Assembly (NCBI GenBank): GCA_964501365.1
Contig: CAZCST010000039.1
Location: 62,001 to 126,000 of the forward strand
Source of the DNA: CAZAMB01 sp964501365
GTDB lineage: Bacteria > Planctomycetota > Phycisphaerae > UBA1845
Reading direction: 5' to 3'
DNA length: 64,000 bases
Made by a program: the position numbers and the translations under genes. Numbering within the stretch: the first letter of the stretch is position 1; every line of letters begins with the position of its first letter. A model generated the notes under the pieces. It was not told the origin of the DNA. It did not search any database and saw only the letters and a list, made by a program, of their open reading frames with translations. Shown here one piece after another: positions 17,320-25,371 of the stretch.

Positions 17320-18603
17320 ATGAAATTCGCAAAATTCATTCTCCGTATTCCCGCTGCCTTCGCTCGATGGCTGTACAATTCCGCCGCGCGCAATACGCAA
17401 AATGTCGTCACGGCGCTCATTCAAATCTGGCTCAACAAAGGCCGGTCGATTCTGACCACCCTTGGCGTCATCATCGCAGTGATGTCCACGATCTGCGTCG
17501 TTTCCTTTGTGCAGGGCTTCGGCAATTACATGACCAAAATGGTGCGCGGCTACGGTACGCAGTACATGGTCGTGCGACCCAAGGAGGGCTGGGAAGACGA
17601 ATCATCCAAATACCGGAGAATCACGCTGGACACCAACGATATCGAAGCGGTGAAAGAGGAGTGCGCACACGTCCAGCGGATTTCCCCCTTCTTATTCATC
17701 GACAAGGCTGAACTCTCCTACGGATTGGAAAAAGTCAAGGAGATTCCGGTGCGCGGCGTCAGCGAGGACTACCAGGTCATCCGCAACTATTACGCCGATT
17801 CCGGACGATTCTTCGGCCCCATCGATGTAGAGTACGCGGCCAAGGTGATCGTTCTGGGCCGCAGCGTACTCAAGCAATTGCAGTGCGACGAGTCGATCGT
17901 GGGGCAATACGTGCAAATGTTTGGCGAGCGGTTTCTGGTGACCGGCCTGCTCGAAGCCAAGGGCAGCATGATGGGCAATGACCAGGACATGACGGTCATG
18001 ATTCCCTACACGGCGGCCATGCGGCTCGATCCCAACCTTCGAGAGGAGATCCGTTTTCTGGCCGAAGCCCCAAATGAAGCTGCGATTCCAGACGCGCAGG
18101 CGGAAATCTCGCGGGTGCTGCGCCAGCGGCACGCACTCAAGATCGGCGAGCCGGACGATTTCCGCATCGATCGACAGGACCAGGCGATCAAGGAATTTGA
18201 AAACATTCGCAACATTGCTTCGGGCGTGCTGGCCGGAATCGTCAGCATTTCCTTGCTGGTGGGCGGCATCGGCATCATGAACGTCATGCTCGTTTCGGTA
18301 TCCGAGCGCACGCGCGAGATCGGCCTTCGCAAGAGCATCGGCGGACGCCGACGCGACATCATGATGCAATTCCTGACCGAGGCGGTGGTGCTCTGCACGC
18401 TCGGCGGCCTGGCCGGAGTCATCCTCGGCTACATCGTGACCTATATCGCCTCGCTGCATCCCAGCATGGTCCCGATTCAGGTGCCATTGTGGTCGGTCGC
18501 ACTCGCACTGGGATTCTCCGCCGGTGCCGGCGTTTTCTTTGGAATTATCCCGGCGTTCAAGGCCGCCATCCTGCACCCCATTGAGGCGCTGAGGCACGAA
18601 TAA
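17320..18603 (+). CDS. MacB-like ABC transporter permease, copy 1
   Basis: 427 residues from the ATG at 17320 (an upstream in-frame start at 17278 is possible). The first helix is SILTTLGVIIAVMSTICVVSF, followed by a periplasmic MacB core domain with FMVRPKEGW-like and GRFFGPIDVEYAAKVIVLG stretches, and three C-terminal helices carrying the FtsX signature GGIGIMNVMLVSVSERTREI and GLRKSIGGRRRDIMMQFLTE. The protein lacks its own ATPase and so depends on the 16495 product. It is closely related to the next gene. Confidence 0.9.
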   Translation: MKFAKFILRIPAAFARWLYNSAARNTQNVVTALIQIWLNKGRSILTTLGVIIAVMSTICVVSFVQGFGNYMTKMVRGYGTQYMVVRPKEGWEDESSKYRRITLDTNDIEAVKEECAHVQRISPFLFIDKAELSYGLEKVKEIPVRGVSEDYQVIRNYYADSGRFFGPIDVEYAAKVIVLGRSVLKQLQCDESIVGQYVQMFGERFLVTGLLEAKGSMMGNDQDMTVMIPYTAAMRLDPNLREEIRFLAEAPNEAAIPDAQAEISRVLRQRHALKIGEPDDFRIDRQDQAIKEFENIRNIASGVLAGIVSISLLVGGIGIMNVMLVSVSERTREIGLRKSIGGRRRDIMMQFLTEAVVLCTLGGLAGVILGYIVTYIASLHPSMVPIQVPLWSVALALGFSAGAGVFFGIIPAFKAAILHPIEALRHE

Positions 18604-18606
18604 CAG

Positions 18607-18623
18607 GGTGGGCTATGCCCACC
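18607..18623. repeat. GGTGGGC hairpin between the two permease genes
   Basis: GGTGGGC-TAT-GCCCACC forms a perfect seven-base-pair stem with a three-base loop a few bases after the first permease stop. No T-run follows, so it is not a typical terminator. Such GGTGGGC palindromes are a recurrent intergenic element in planctomycete genomes as I recall. Confidence 0.6.
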
Positions 18624-18639
18624 GGCTTTTGAGATACGA

Positions 18640-19968
18640 ATGGCGCAAGCAACGACAATCCAATCTTCGCGTTCCGCATTCCGAATTCCGCATTTTGCGG
18701 TTCGCGTCCTGACCGCCCCGTGGCGGGGACTCCACTGGCTGGGCGGCGCGATCGAGCGCCATCTCCAGAACATCATCACCGCCCTTGTGCAGATCTGGTC
18801 GAACAAGGCCCGCTCGCTGCTGACCACACTGGGCATCATCATCGCGGTCATGTCCACCATTTGCGTTGTTTCCTTCGTCCAGAGCTTCGGCAACTACTTC
18901 ACCGACATGCTGCGCGGCTTCGGAACCAACATGGTCTTCGTCGTGCCGCATGAGCCCAGCGGGGCAATGGGACGGATGCTGGGGCGTGTGATGATGGACA
19001 TCGACGACGTCCGGGCCGTCGGCGCCCAGTGCGACAGAATTCGGCGGATTTCGCCGGTCATTTTCTCCAACGTCAACATCGAGTACGGCCGGCAAAAAGC
19101 ACAGGGAATCGAAATGCAGGGCTGCAACGAGCAGTTCCAGTCCATTCGCAATTTCTTCGTGGATGAAGGCCGCTTTTTCGGCCCCATCGAAGTGGACTCC
19201 GGCGCACACGTCTGCGTGATTGGCCGTGAAGTCCTGCGGCTTCTGGAAGTCGATGCCAACATCGTGGGCGACTTTGTATACATCAACAATGAGCGGTTCC
19301 TCGTCGTGGGCATTCTCGAAGCCAAGGGCAATTTCATGGGCGAGCCGCAGGACCGCACCATCCTCATGCCGTATACGACCGCCATCAAGATGTTCCCCTT
19401 CATGTCGCGGTTCATGGCTTTCGCGTTTGAGGCCACACGCGAGGAGGAAGTGCAGGAAAGCACGCTGGAAATGACCCGCGTACTTCGCACGCGGCACGAT
19501 ATCGGGCCGGGGCAGCCCAACAACTTTCGCGTTTTCACGCAGGATGAATTCCTGCGCGATTTCGAAAAGGCCAAGTTGATCGGTACGAGCGTGCTGGGCG
19601 GAATTGTCGGCATTTCACTGATCGTCGGCGGCATCGGCATCATGAACATCATGCTCGTCTCCGTCACCGAGCGGACGCGTGAGATCGGTCTGCGAAAGAG
19701 CATCGGCGGCCGGCGGCGCGATATCCTCATGCAGTTCCTCACTGAGGCCATGGTCCTGGCGACGGTCGGCGGCGTCATTGGGATTTTGCTGGGCTATTCG
19801 ATTTGCGGCGTGGCCTCGCTGCACCCATCGATGGTCAAAGTCGTCGTGCCCTATTGGGCCGTCCTCATCGCCCTTACGTTTTCGGCGGGCGTCGGCGTCC
19901 TTTTCGGCCTCATCCCCGCCTTCAAAGCCGCCATCATCCACCCCATCGAAGCCCTGCGGCACGAATAA
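18640..19968 (+). CDS. MacB-like ABC transporter permease, copy 2
   Basis: 442 residues, a paralogue of the preceding permease. Both share SLLTTLGIIIAVMSTICVVSF, the GRFFGPIEVD block, GGIGIMNIMLVSVTERTREI, GLRKSIGGRRRDILMQFLTE, and end HPIEALRHE. The first ~20 residues (about 18671-18697) are encoded by an ATTCCG/GCATT repeat otherwise seen between genes, so translation may begin later or the N-terminus was extended by a repeat. With the same operon's ATPase and adaptor, the two permeases probably form a heterodimer. No terminator follows directly; a REP-like element does. Confidence 0.9.
   Translation: MAQATTIQSSRSAFRIPHFAVRVLTAPWRGLHWLGGAIERHLQNIITALVQIWSNKARSLLTTLGIIIAVMSTICVVSFVQSFGNYFTDMLRGFGTNMVFVVPHEPSGAMGRMLGRVMMDIDDVRAVGAQCDRIRRISPVIFSNVNIEYGRQKAQGIEMQGCNEQFQSIRNFFVDEGRFFGPIEVDSGAHVCVIGREVLRLLEVDANIVGDFVYINNERFLVVGILEAKGNFMGEPQDRTILMPYTTAIKMFPFMSRFMAFAFEATREEEVQESTLEMTRVLRTRHDIGPGQPNNFRVFTQDEFLRDFEKAKLIGTSVLGGIVGISLIVGGIGIMNIMLVSVTERTREIGLRKSIGGRRRDILMQFLTEAMVLATVGGVIGILLGYSICGVASLHPSMVKVVVPYWAVLIALTFSAGVGVLFGLIPAFKAAIIHPIEALRHE
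18671..18697. repeat. ATTCCG/GCATT low-complexity repeat inside the start of permease 2
   Basis: GTTCCGCATTCCGAATTCCG followed by CATTTTG lies within the first codons of the second permease. On the minus strand it reads as the GAATTCGGAATGCGGAA pattern that I recall as a frequent intergenic low-complexity element in this lineage. Its place in the reading frame suggests either a later true start or insertion into coding sequence. Confidence 0.5.
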
Positions 19969-19974
19969 CATTTC

Positions 19975-20010
19975 GCCCTCTCCTCTGGGGAGAGGACCGG
20001 CGTGAGGGCT
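19975..20010. repeat. REP-like palindromic element, copy 1
   Basis: CCTCTCC (stem) TCTG GGAGAGG, then ACCGGCGTGAGGGCT: a short palindrome with a conserved flank. A close relative is at 41854-41890 (CCCTCTCC ... GGAGAGGG, then CCGGAGTGAGGA). It lies a few bases after the stop of the second permease and could act as a transcript 3' end structure. Confidence 0.7.
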
Positions 20011-20038
20011 AATCAGTACCGCGACTGTTAAGGAGCGG
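20011..20038 (+). repeat. Dispersed 28-bp repeat, copy 2
   Basis: Second copy of the AATCAGTACCGCGACTGT...GGAGCGG element seen at 3388-3415 (26 of 28 identical). Here it directly abuts the REP-like palindrome. Confidence 0.75.
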
Positions 20039-20040
20039 TG

Positions 20041-20599
20041 TTGGCATTGTTCAACGTCCAATGGTCTAAACCCGGACATTACGGAAAGATGACTTAGCGA
20101 CGTTTTGCGAATGGGTTCGTTTGATCATCTTTTTGTTTTTCGCGATGGATCACATCGATGCTGGCGAGTTGCAAATGCGGTTTTCTCCCTGTGTGAATGG
20201 GTTCGTTTTGAAATCGAGCACGAGGCTATTTTCTGATCGCAAGTATCTCATTCTGGTGCGTTCAAAGCCTGTCGTGCGGTGAAGCATGCAGCCCCTCCAA
20301 AGCGAAATTTCCGCCTTCATACCTGACACAACAAGCGCGGCGCGCGCAAAATGGCGGCGAAAACGAATCAGCGCAAAGCAAGGATTCACGGGTAGAGTGC
20401 AGGGGCTATCAGTTCAAGGGATCAAGAGTTCAAGGGGTGCAAATTTGTGATTTGAAATTTCAGAGAAAAATCGTGGGGAACGGGCCGCAGATTAGCGCAG
20501 ATGAACGCGGATTTGGGTGAAAAGGGAATTATGGCCTTACGATCGATGAAGCTGAACATGGGCCACCCGACGCGAAAGACATCGAAGATCAAGTCGCAC
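20041..20599. other. Gene-free, repeat-rich gap
   Basis: About 560 bases after the ABC operon. Short ORFs in it (for example 20150-20389, minus) have no recognisable domain or start signal. It contains AGTTCAAGGGATCAAGAG-type low-complexity sequence near 20410-20440, and local AT content is higher than in neighbouring genes. It separates the efflux operon from the HNH/methylase remnant, so it may mark the edge of an inserted or decayed segment. Confidence 0.5.
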
Positions 20600-21271
20600 C
20601 TAAGCAAGGCTGCCCTTTCCGAGATTGCAGGGTTCACAAGTCGTCCGGAGGTTCTCCAACGTGGTCTCACCGCCCTTGCTCCACGGTTGGATGTGGTCAA
20701 CATGAAGCGTGACTCCCACTCCGGTTGCCGGACTTGCGCCGCAGAGACAGCATTTGAACCCATCGCGCAAGAGGACCCTGTACCGTAGTCGTAAGGACGG
20801 ATCGCGTGGCGTCTGCTTCCCGCGATCCAACGAAGAGAGATCGAACTTCCCACCCTCGTCCGCAGCTGTGGTGTTCGCGTACTCCACAAACGCCATAAGA
20901 GCTGCCCCCCACGAGCCAAAGCGTCGGCTATAGGGAGTTTGCGAGAACTCGGAGTACTCAGATGCCAGTTCCGCCCGCCGCGGCTGTCTTCCAAATCGCT
21001 GCCAAAGTGCGAGGATGTTCTCGAAAAGGCGCTCATCGGGGATCATGAATTCATTAGAAAGTTTCAGTCCAGCCGCCTTCAGGGCCTTGTTCCAAGTTCC
21101 AAACCGTCTAGAAACGGTGCTATCATCGTACGTGCCAACTTCTCGGTATTTGGGCATCGCCACAGTGTCCTGACCCAATCTAATGGCAACCCGTCGGAGA
21201 TCCTCGAGTAGTTCGGCGTCAGTCACAGGTGCGCCGGATACCCGCGAAAGCTGAAATCGGCGCTTAACCAT
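20600..21271 (-). CDS. HNH endonuclease with homing-endonuclease-associated repeats
   Basis: 223 residues from an ATG at 21271 that overlaps the stop of the upstream methylase fragment (TGATG). Two similar ~45-residue units occupy the N-terminal half (LLEDLRRVAIRLGQDTVAMP, ending VSRRFGTWNKALKAAG; then LFENILALWQRFGRQPRRAE, ending YSRRFGSWGAALMAF); these look like the homing-endonuclease-associated repeat. The C-terminus is an HNH nuclease: CCLCG, the HVDHIQPWSKGG core, an ENLRTTCEPCN end with the second CxxC. Such genes often accompany DNA methyltransferases. It may be a restriction endonuclease or a selfish nuclease. Confidence 0.85.
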   Translation of the reverse strand: MVKRRFQLSRVSGAPVTDAELLEDLRRVAIRLGQDTVAMPKYREVGTYDDSTVSRRFGTWNKALKAAGLKLSNEFMIPDERLFENILALWQRFGRQPRRAELASEYSEFSQTPYSRRFGSWGAALMAFVEYANTTAADEGGKFDLSSLDRGKQTPRDPSLRLRYRVLLRDGFKCCLCGASPATGVGVTLHVDHIQPWSKGGETTLENLRTTCEPCNLGKGSLA

Positions 21272-21522
21272 CAAGCCGCCTCCTTGACGTAATGACTGTC
21301 GTGCCAATCTCGGGGGAAGTAAAAGCTGCCGGTTTTTTTGAGGACACAGGCGAGATCGACGCACCGAGTCCGCATGTATTCCATGTAGGCTTGGGTGGAG
21401 GCGTCGCGGACTTCAAGAGCACGCCTTTCCTTAGTCTTGCCCGAGAAGACTTCGTGACTGCGGCTGTTGAACGGTGGATCGATGTAGATAAGGTCCACGG
21501 CAGATAGCCCCTCGTCAATGAG
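21271..21522 (-). pseudogene. DNA methyltransferase fragment (N4/N6 type)
   Basis: A frame of about 83 codons, of which 75 follow the ATG at 21498. It contains the catalytic DPPF motif (DLIYIDPPFNSRSHEVF) and, later, AYMEYMRTRCVDLACVLKKTG, SFYF and SHYVK, the usual order after motif IV in alpha/beta-class site-specific methylases. The AdoMet-binding FxGxG part and the remaining catalytic region are absent: the frame is bounded by the upstream TPR gene's stop on one side and ends abruptly KEAA on the other. It therefore cannot be active. Its stop overlaps the HNH start, so the original two-gene junction seems preserved, consistent with an internal deletion. Confidence 0.78.
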
Positions 21523-23229
21523 CTACTTTGCCCGGACGCACAGACAGCTCGATCCAATTTTCGTGTCGGCCCGCGCCCAGGATTTCTGGAAGCGCTTATC
21601 TACTTCGTCGGCCTCGGCGGTTGCGCCGCGCGCACGCAGGCAGGTCTCCAGTCCGTAGAGCGACCAGCCGTTTTCCGGCCATTCCTTCAGGTCCGCCCGA
21701 TAGACCTTCTCGGCCTCGTCGAAACGACCGGCGTCCACCAGAATCGCGCCCAACGTGTGCCGCACCGGCTGAACCCACTCCGGCGGCTCCATGTACATCA
21801 GATCGTCTTCAATCACGATGGCTTTTCCGAGCTGGGCGACGGCCTCATCGATGCTGCCTCGCCGATACGCAATCTCGCCATCAAGCATGTACCCGGCAAT
21901 TTCCAGGATTCGGTGTGCCTTGTTGATGGACATCATCGCATCGTCGGGCACTCTTGCGGCGGCCTCCTTGAACCTGGTGCGCTCCGCTTCCGCTTCCGCG
22001 ATCTGCCCTTTCGCAGCGAACGCTACACCGCGTGCATAATGCCAGAGCGCCGTCGTGATCTTGAAATAGTCCGGCGGCGCAGGCTCCTTGAGAACGGCAT
22101 CCCATTGCCCAAACCGAAGCATGGCCTCGAAGGGTATGCCCATGACGGGATCGACCAGAGCGGTCTGCGTTCTGGCGTACTCCTCAGGAACGCCATGCAC
22201 CATGTCGCGGGCCGCCTGAATACATTCCTTGCGGCGGCCTTCCATCATCGAGGCAAACGCCAGCATGTGATGATTGTGGGACATGTAAACGCGGTAGAAG
22301 TCCTGGTGCGGCGATATCTTGCGATACTCGCGATCGGCCTTGATGGCGGCCTCGTTTTGCTGCGAGGCCAGCGCCCACCGGCCGGTCAGCACGTCGATGT
22401 GCGAAGGCATGTGGACCAGGTGTCCGGCGGCGGGGACGAGATTGCGAAGCCGGTCGGCAGACTCGATTCCGCGTGCGGGATCGGACGAGGCCTCCACCGC
22501 GTGAATGTACAGGTGCAGGGCGCCGGGGTGATTGGGATCAAGCTTTTGAACCTGCTCGAGCGTCATAAGAATTTCATTCGTGCCCGGCTGAGGCTCGCCA
22601 GTCTTCGTCCAGAGGTCCCACGGGCGCAGGTCCATCATCGATTCGGCAAACAGCGTGCCGATGTCGGCGTCATTCTTGTTCGCATGCCAGAGCTGCCGCA
22701 TTGCCTGTGCATAGCCTTCATCCAGCGCCTTGCGATCGGCCGGCGCGGGATTGGAATACCGCGCTCCCAGCGCTTCGATCATTCCCTCCTCGACATGGGA
22801 GGCATAATCGCGGAGGGCCATTGCCTTCTGCCAGGCATCAAAGGCGGCCGCCGACCGCTCCGGAGTCATCAGCGGGTTGTTGATGTGGGGCCCATTGCAA
22901 AGGGAGACGCCCCACCAGCAGATCGCACAATGCGGGTCCTGCCGGGCGGCCTCCTCAAAGCTGCGAATGGCCTCGTCGTGATTGAATGCGAAGGCGAAGG
23001 TCAGGCCCTGATCAAAGTACTCCTGAGCCTTTTGCGAGGTAGTGTGAATTTCGCGGTGATGATCTCCCATCCCGCGAAACAGCGGAACTTTACCCTGGGC
23101 CTGTACATCCCGACGAGAAGAATGTCCCGCCCCGTCGCCATGCCCCGCATTTGTCTGCGAACTTCGACAGGCAATCGCCGGACAAACCGCGAGCAACAAT
23201 ACATCCAGAACAACCAGTTTTCGATTCAT
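21523..23229 (-). CDS. Exported TPR protein, probable lipoprotein
   Basis: 568 residues with an N-terminal signal (VVLDVLLLAVCPAIAC, cysteine in lipobox-like position) and a low-complexity linker. TPR-like units follow from about residue 65 (AQEYFDQGLTFAFAFNHDEA, then IRSFEEAARQDPHCAICWWG) and near the C-terminus (GRFDEAEKVYRADLKEWPEN). The middle part has HLYIHAVEASSDPARG and HMPSHIDVLTGRW, a motif family I recognise from large TPR proteins of unknown role in planctomycetes and related phyla. It is 48 bases downstream of pyrE on the same strand. The C-terminus borders the methylase fragment, with its stop codon only bases from the fragment's first codon. Confidence 0.85.
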   Translation of the reverse strand: MNRKLVVLDVLLLAVCPAIACRSSQTNAGHGDGAGHSSRRDVQAQGKVPLFRGMGDHHREIHTTSQKAQEYFDQGLTFAFAFNHDEAIRSFEEAARQDPHCAICWWGVSLCNGPHINNPLMTPERSAAAFDAWQKAMALRDYASHVEEGMIEALGARYSNPAPADRKALDEGYAQAMRQLWHANKNDADIGTLFAESMMDLRPWDLWTKTGEPQPGTNEILMTLEQVQKLDPNHPGALHLYIHAVEASSDPARGIESADRLRNLVPAAGHLVHMPSHIDVLTGRWALASQQNEAAIKADREYRKISPHQDFYRVYMSHNHHMLAFASMMEGRRKECIQAARDMVHGVPEEYARTQTALVDPVMGIPFEAMLRFGQWDAVLKEPAPPDYFKITTALWHYARGVAFAAKGQIAEAEAERTRFKEAAARVPDDAMMSINKAHRILEIAGYMLDGEIAYRRGSIDEAVAQLGKAIVIEDDLMYMEPPEWVQPVRHTLGAILVDAGRFDEAEKVYRADLKEWPENGWSLYGLETCLRARGATAEADEVDKRFQKSWARADTKIGSSCLCVRAK

Positions 23230-23277
23230 GTTTGTCTCCAGATTCTGCGCCGACGAGCCGATGCGCGCCGGGTACGA

Positions 23278-23826
23278 TCACGTGATGATGCCCAAATCCG
23301 CCTTGGTGAAAAGCGCCTCAAATTTGAATCCGGCGCCTTCAATGTTTTCGCGGGCGCCTTCCTGGCGGTCGATGACCGCAACAATACGCTCGACGCGTGC
23401 GCCGACAGACTTGATGAACTTCGCGGCCTCAAGCACCTGCCCACCGGTCGTGGCGATGTCCTCCACGAGCAGCACCGAGTCGCTGTCGCTTATTTTGCCC
23501 TCGTAAGGCTTGCCTGTGCCGTAGTCCTTTTTCGCGTTGCGAATGATGACGAAGGGCTTGTTGGCTGCCAGCGAGGCCGCAGCGGCGAGTGCGATCCCGC
23601 CAAGCTCGGCCCCGGCGATCAACGTTGTCGCCGGTTCGACATATTTCGCAAACAGCTCGCCAAGGGATTTCAGAATGTCAGGCTGAGTCTCAAACAAGTA
23701 CTTATCGAGATAGTACTTGCTCTTTCGTCCGGAGCGCAGCGTAAAGTCGCCCTCCAGATAGGCCGCTTCGCGAATCCTTTGGGCTAGTTCCATTTTCTTC
23801 GCCATTTCTGCCAAGTCCTTCCACAC
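23278..23826 (-). CDS. pyrE: Orotate phosphoribosyltransferase
   Basis: 182 residues, standard length. It makes orotidine 5'-phosphate from orotate and PRPP in pyrimidine synthesis. FTLRSGRKSKYYLDKY (orotate/PRPP site), IAGAELGGIALAAA, the FVIIRNAKKDYGTG lysine loop and the PRPP-binding VLLVEDIATTGGQVLEA are all clear. The frame opens with GTG at 23826, directly after the purB stop; an ATG at 23802 is an alternative start. It is cotranscribed with purB, so a pyrimidine and a purine gene share an operon. Confidence 0.94.
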   Translation of the reverse strand: MWKDLAEMAKKMELAQRIREAAYLEGDFTLRSGRKSKYYLDKYLFETQPDILKSLGELFAKYVEPATTLIAGAELGGIALAAAASLAANKPFVIIRNAKKDYGTGKPYEGKISDSDSVLLVEDIATTGGQVLEAAKFIKSVGARVERIVAVIDRQEGARENIEGAGFKFEALFTKADLGIIT

Positions 23827-25257
23827 TTATACATGCAACTCTGCGACACGGTTCAACTGCGTGGCGTATCGATTGCGAACGGGATTGACGAATTCCTTGA
23901 GGAACAAGTCTACCTGTTGGGGCGCGAGTCCGACAAATCGGACGGGGTCCATGACGTTGCCCAGGTCGATTTTTGCAAACGCAGCATCGTTGCGCAGTCG
24001 TTGCAGAAGGTCATTTTCGGCACCTTCGAGCTTGACTCGCCGGGCCGCCTCCTGCGAATGACGCCGGATTCTTTCATGCACGTCCTGGCGATCACCACCC
24101 GCTTCGACCGCCGCCATGAGGATATTCTCGGTGGCCATGAAGGGCAGTTCCGCCCGCAGATGCGCCTCAATGACCTTGGGGTAGACGACCAGGCCGCGAA
24201 CCACGTTCGTTACGATTCGCAACATCGCATCGGCGGCCAGAAATGCCTCGGGAACCGCGAGGCGCTTGTTGGAAGAATCGTCCAGCGTCCGCTCGAACCA
24301 CTGCTCCGCGGCGGTCTGGAGTGGCGAGCCTGTGAGGGAAATGAGATATCGCGCCAGACCCGTGGCCCGCTCGCAGCGCATCGGGTTTCGTTTGTAGGCC
24401 ATCGCGCTCGATCCGACCTGGTCCTCTTCGAAGGGTTCTTCGATTTCCTTGAGGTTTTGCAAAAGCCGGATGTCGTTGGAGAACTTGTGAACGCTGGCCG
24501 CGACTCCACCCAGCGTACTCACGACCTGTGCATCCACCTTGCGCGAATACGTCTGACCCGTGACCGGTTCCACTGCATCAAACCCGAAGTGCTGGGCAAC
24601 GTCTCGCTCCAGGCGCTGAACCCTGGCCGCGTCGCCGCCGCAAAGCTCCAGAAAGCTCGCCTGCGTTCCGGTCGCCCCTTTCATTCCTCGAAAACGCAGA
24701 TTCATCTTGCGAAGTTCGATTTCTTCGAGATCGCGTACCAGGTCCCAGCACCAGAGCGTCGCCCGCTTGCCGACTGTCGTCACCTGCGCCGGTTGATAAT
24801 GCGTATAGCCCAGCGTTGGCAGGCCCCGATGTTTCGCTGCGAAATCTCCCAAGGCATCGACGGCGGCAGCCAGCCAACCCGTCAACAATCCAAGGGCGTC
24901 GCGCATGATGATCAAGTCGGCGTTGTCCACGATGTCGGCGCTGGTCGCACCGAGATGAAGAATTCCTCGCGCTTCCGGAGCGGCCTCGCCCCAGGTATGC
25001 AGGTGGGCCATGACATCATGACGAAGCCGCTTCTCGTGTTTGGCAGCCGCCGCAAAATCAATGTCTTCGAGGGTGCGTTCAAGTTGGGCGACCTGACTGG
25101 CCGTCACCGGCAAACCGGCGGAATGCTGGGCCTTCGCAAGCGCCAGCCAGATTCGCCGCCAGGTGAGTATTCGGGTCCGCTCGCCAAATAGTTCGGCCAT
25201 TTCGCGCGATGCGTAGCGCGTGACCAACGGTGAATCGTAAAACTTGTAATCTGACAT
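23827..25257 (-). CDS. purB: Adenylosuccinate lyase
   Basis: 476 residues from ATG 25257 (the frame opens 17 codons earlier). It cleaves adenylosuccinate and SAICAR to release fumarate in purine synthesis. Key regions: SRYASREMAEL-like start, HDVMAHLHTWGEAAPEARGI, the TSADIVDNADL loop, GYTHYQPAQ with the catalytic histidine, and the signature loop VGSSAMAYKRNPMRCE with the catalytic serine. It is followed without a gap by pyrE. It diverges from the P1B-4 ATPase gene. Confidence 0.96.
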   Translation of the reverse strand: MSDYKFYDSPLVTRYASREMAELFGERTRILTWRRIWLALAKAQHSAGLPVTASQVAQLERTLEDIDFAAAAKHEKRLRHDVMAHLHTWGEAAPEARGILHLGATSADIVDNADLIIMRDALGLLTGWLAAAVDALGDFAAKHRGLPTLGYTHYQPAQVTTVGKRATLWCWDLVRDLEEIELRKMNLRFRGMKGATGTQASFLELCGGDAARVQRLERDVAQHFGFDAVEPVTGQTYSRKVDAQVVSTLGGVAASVHKFSNDIRLLQNLKEIEEPFEEDQVGSSAMAYKRNPMRCERATGLARYLISLTGSPLQTAAEQWFERTLDDSSNKRLAVPEAFLAADAMLRIVTNVVRGLVVYPKVIEAHLRAELPFMATENILMAAVEAGGDRQDVHERIRRHSQEAARRVKLEGAENDLLQRLRNDAAFAKIDLGNVMDPVRFVGLAPQQVDLFLKEFVNPVRNRYATQLNRVAELHV

Positions 25258-25371
25258 TTGTTGCAATCGTTCCTTGTAGATACGCGTATCATAACGCCAC
25301 TGAATCACGCCGACAAAGCGAAGGACGGATCAACACTTGACTCCACCTTGCTTGCAAGGTCTCATGCACCC

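Noticed and set aside
20150..20389. Minus-strand ORF of 79 codons in the repeat-rich gap
   Set aside because: No start signal, no domain, composition unlike coding sequence around it.
20600..21522. Group I intron or intein with homing endonuclease
   Set aside because: The HNH gene is free-standing and follows a methylase fragment; no interrupted host gene or splice motif was seen.
21757..23787. 676-codon open frame on the plus strand
   Set aside because: Antisense to the TPR protein and pyrE; no recognisable motif.
23833..25191. 452-codon open frame on the plus strand
   Set aside because: Antisense to purB, which has full family motifs.
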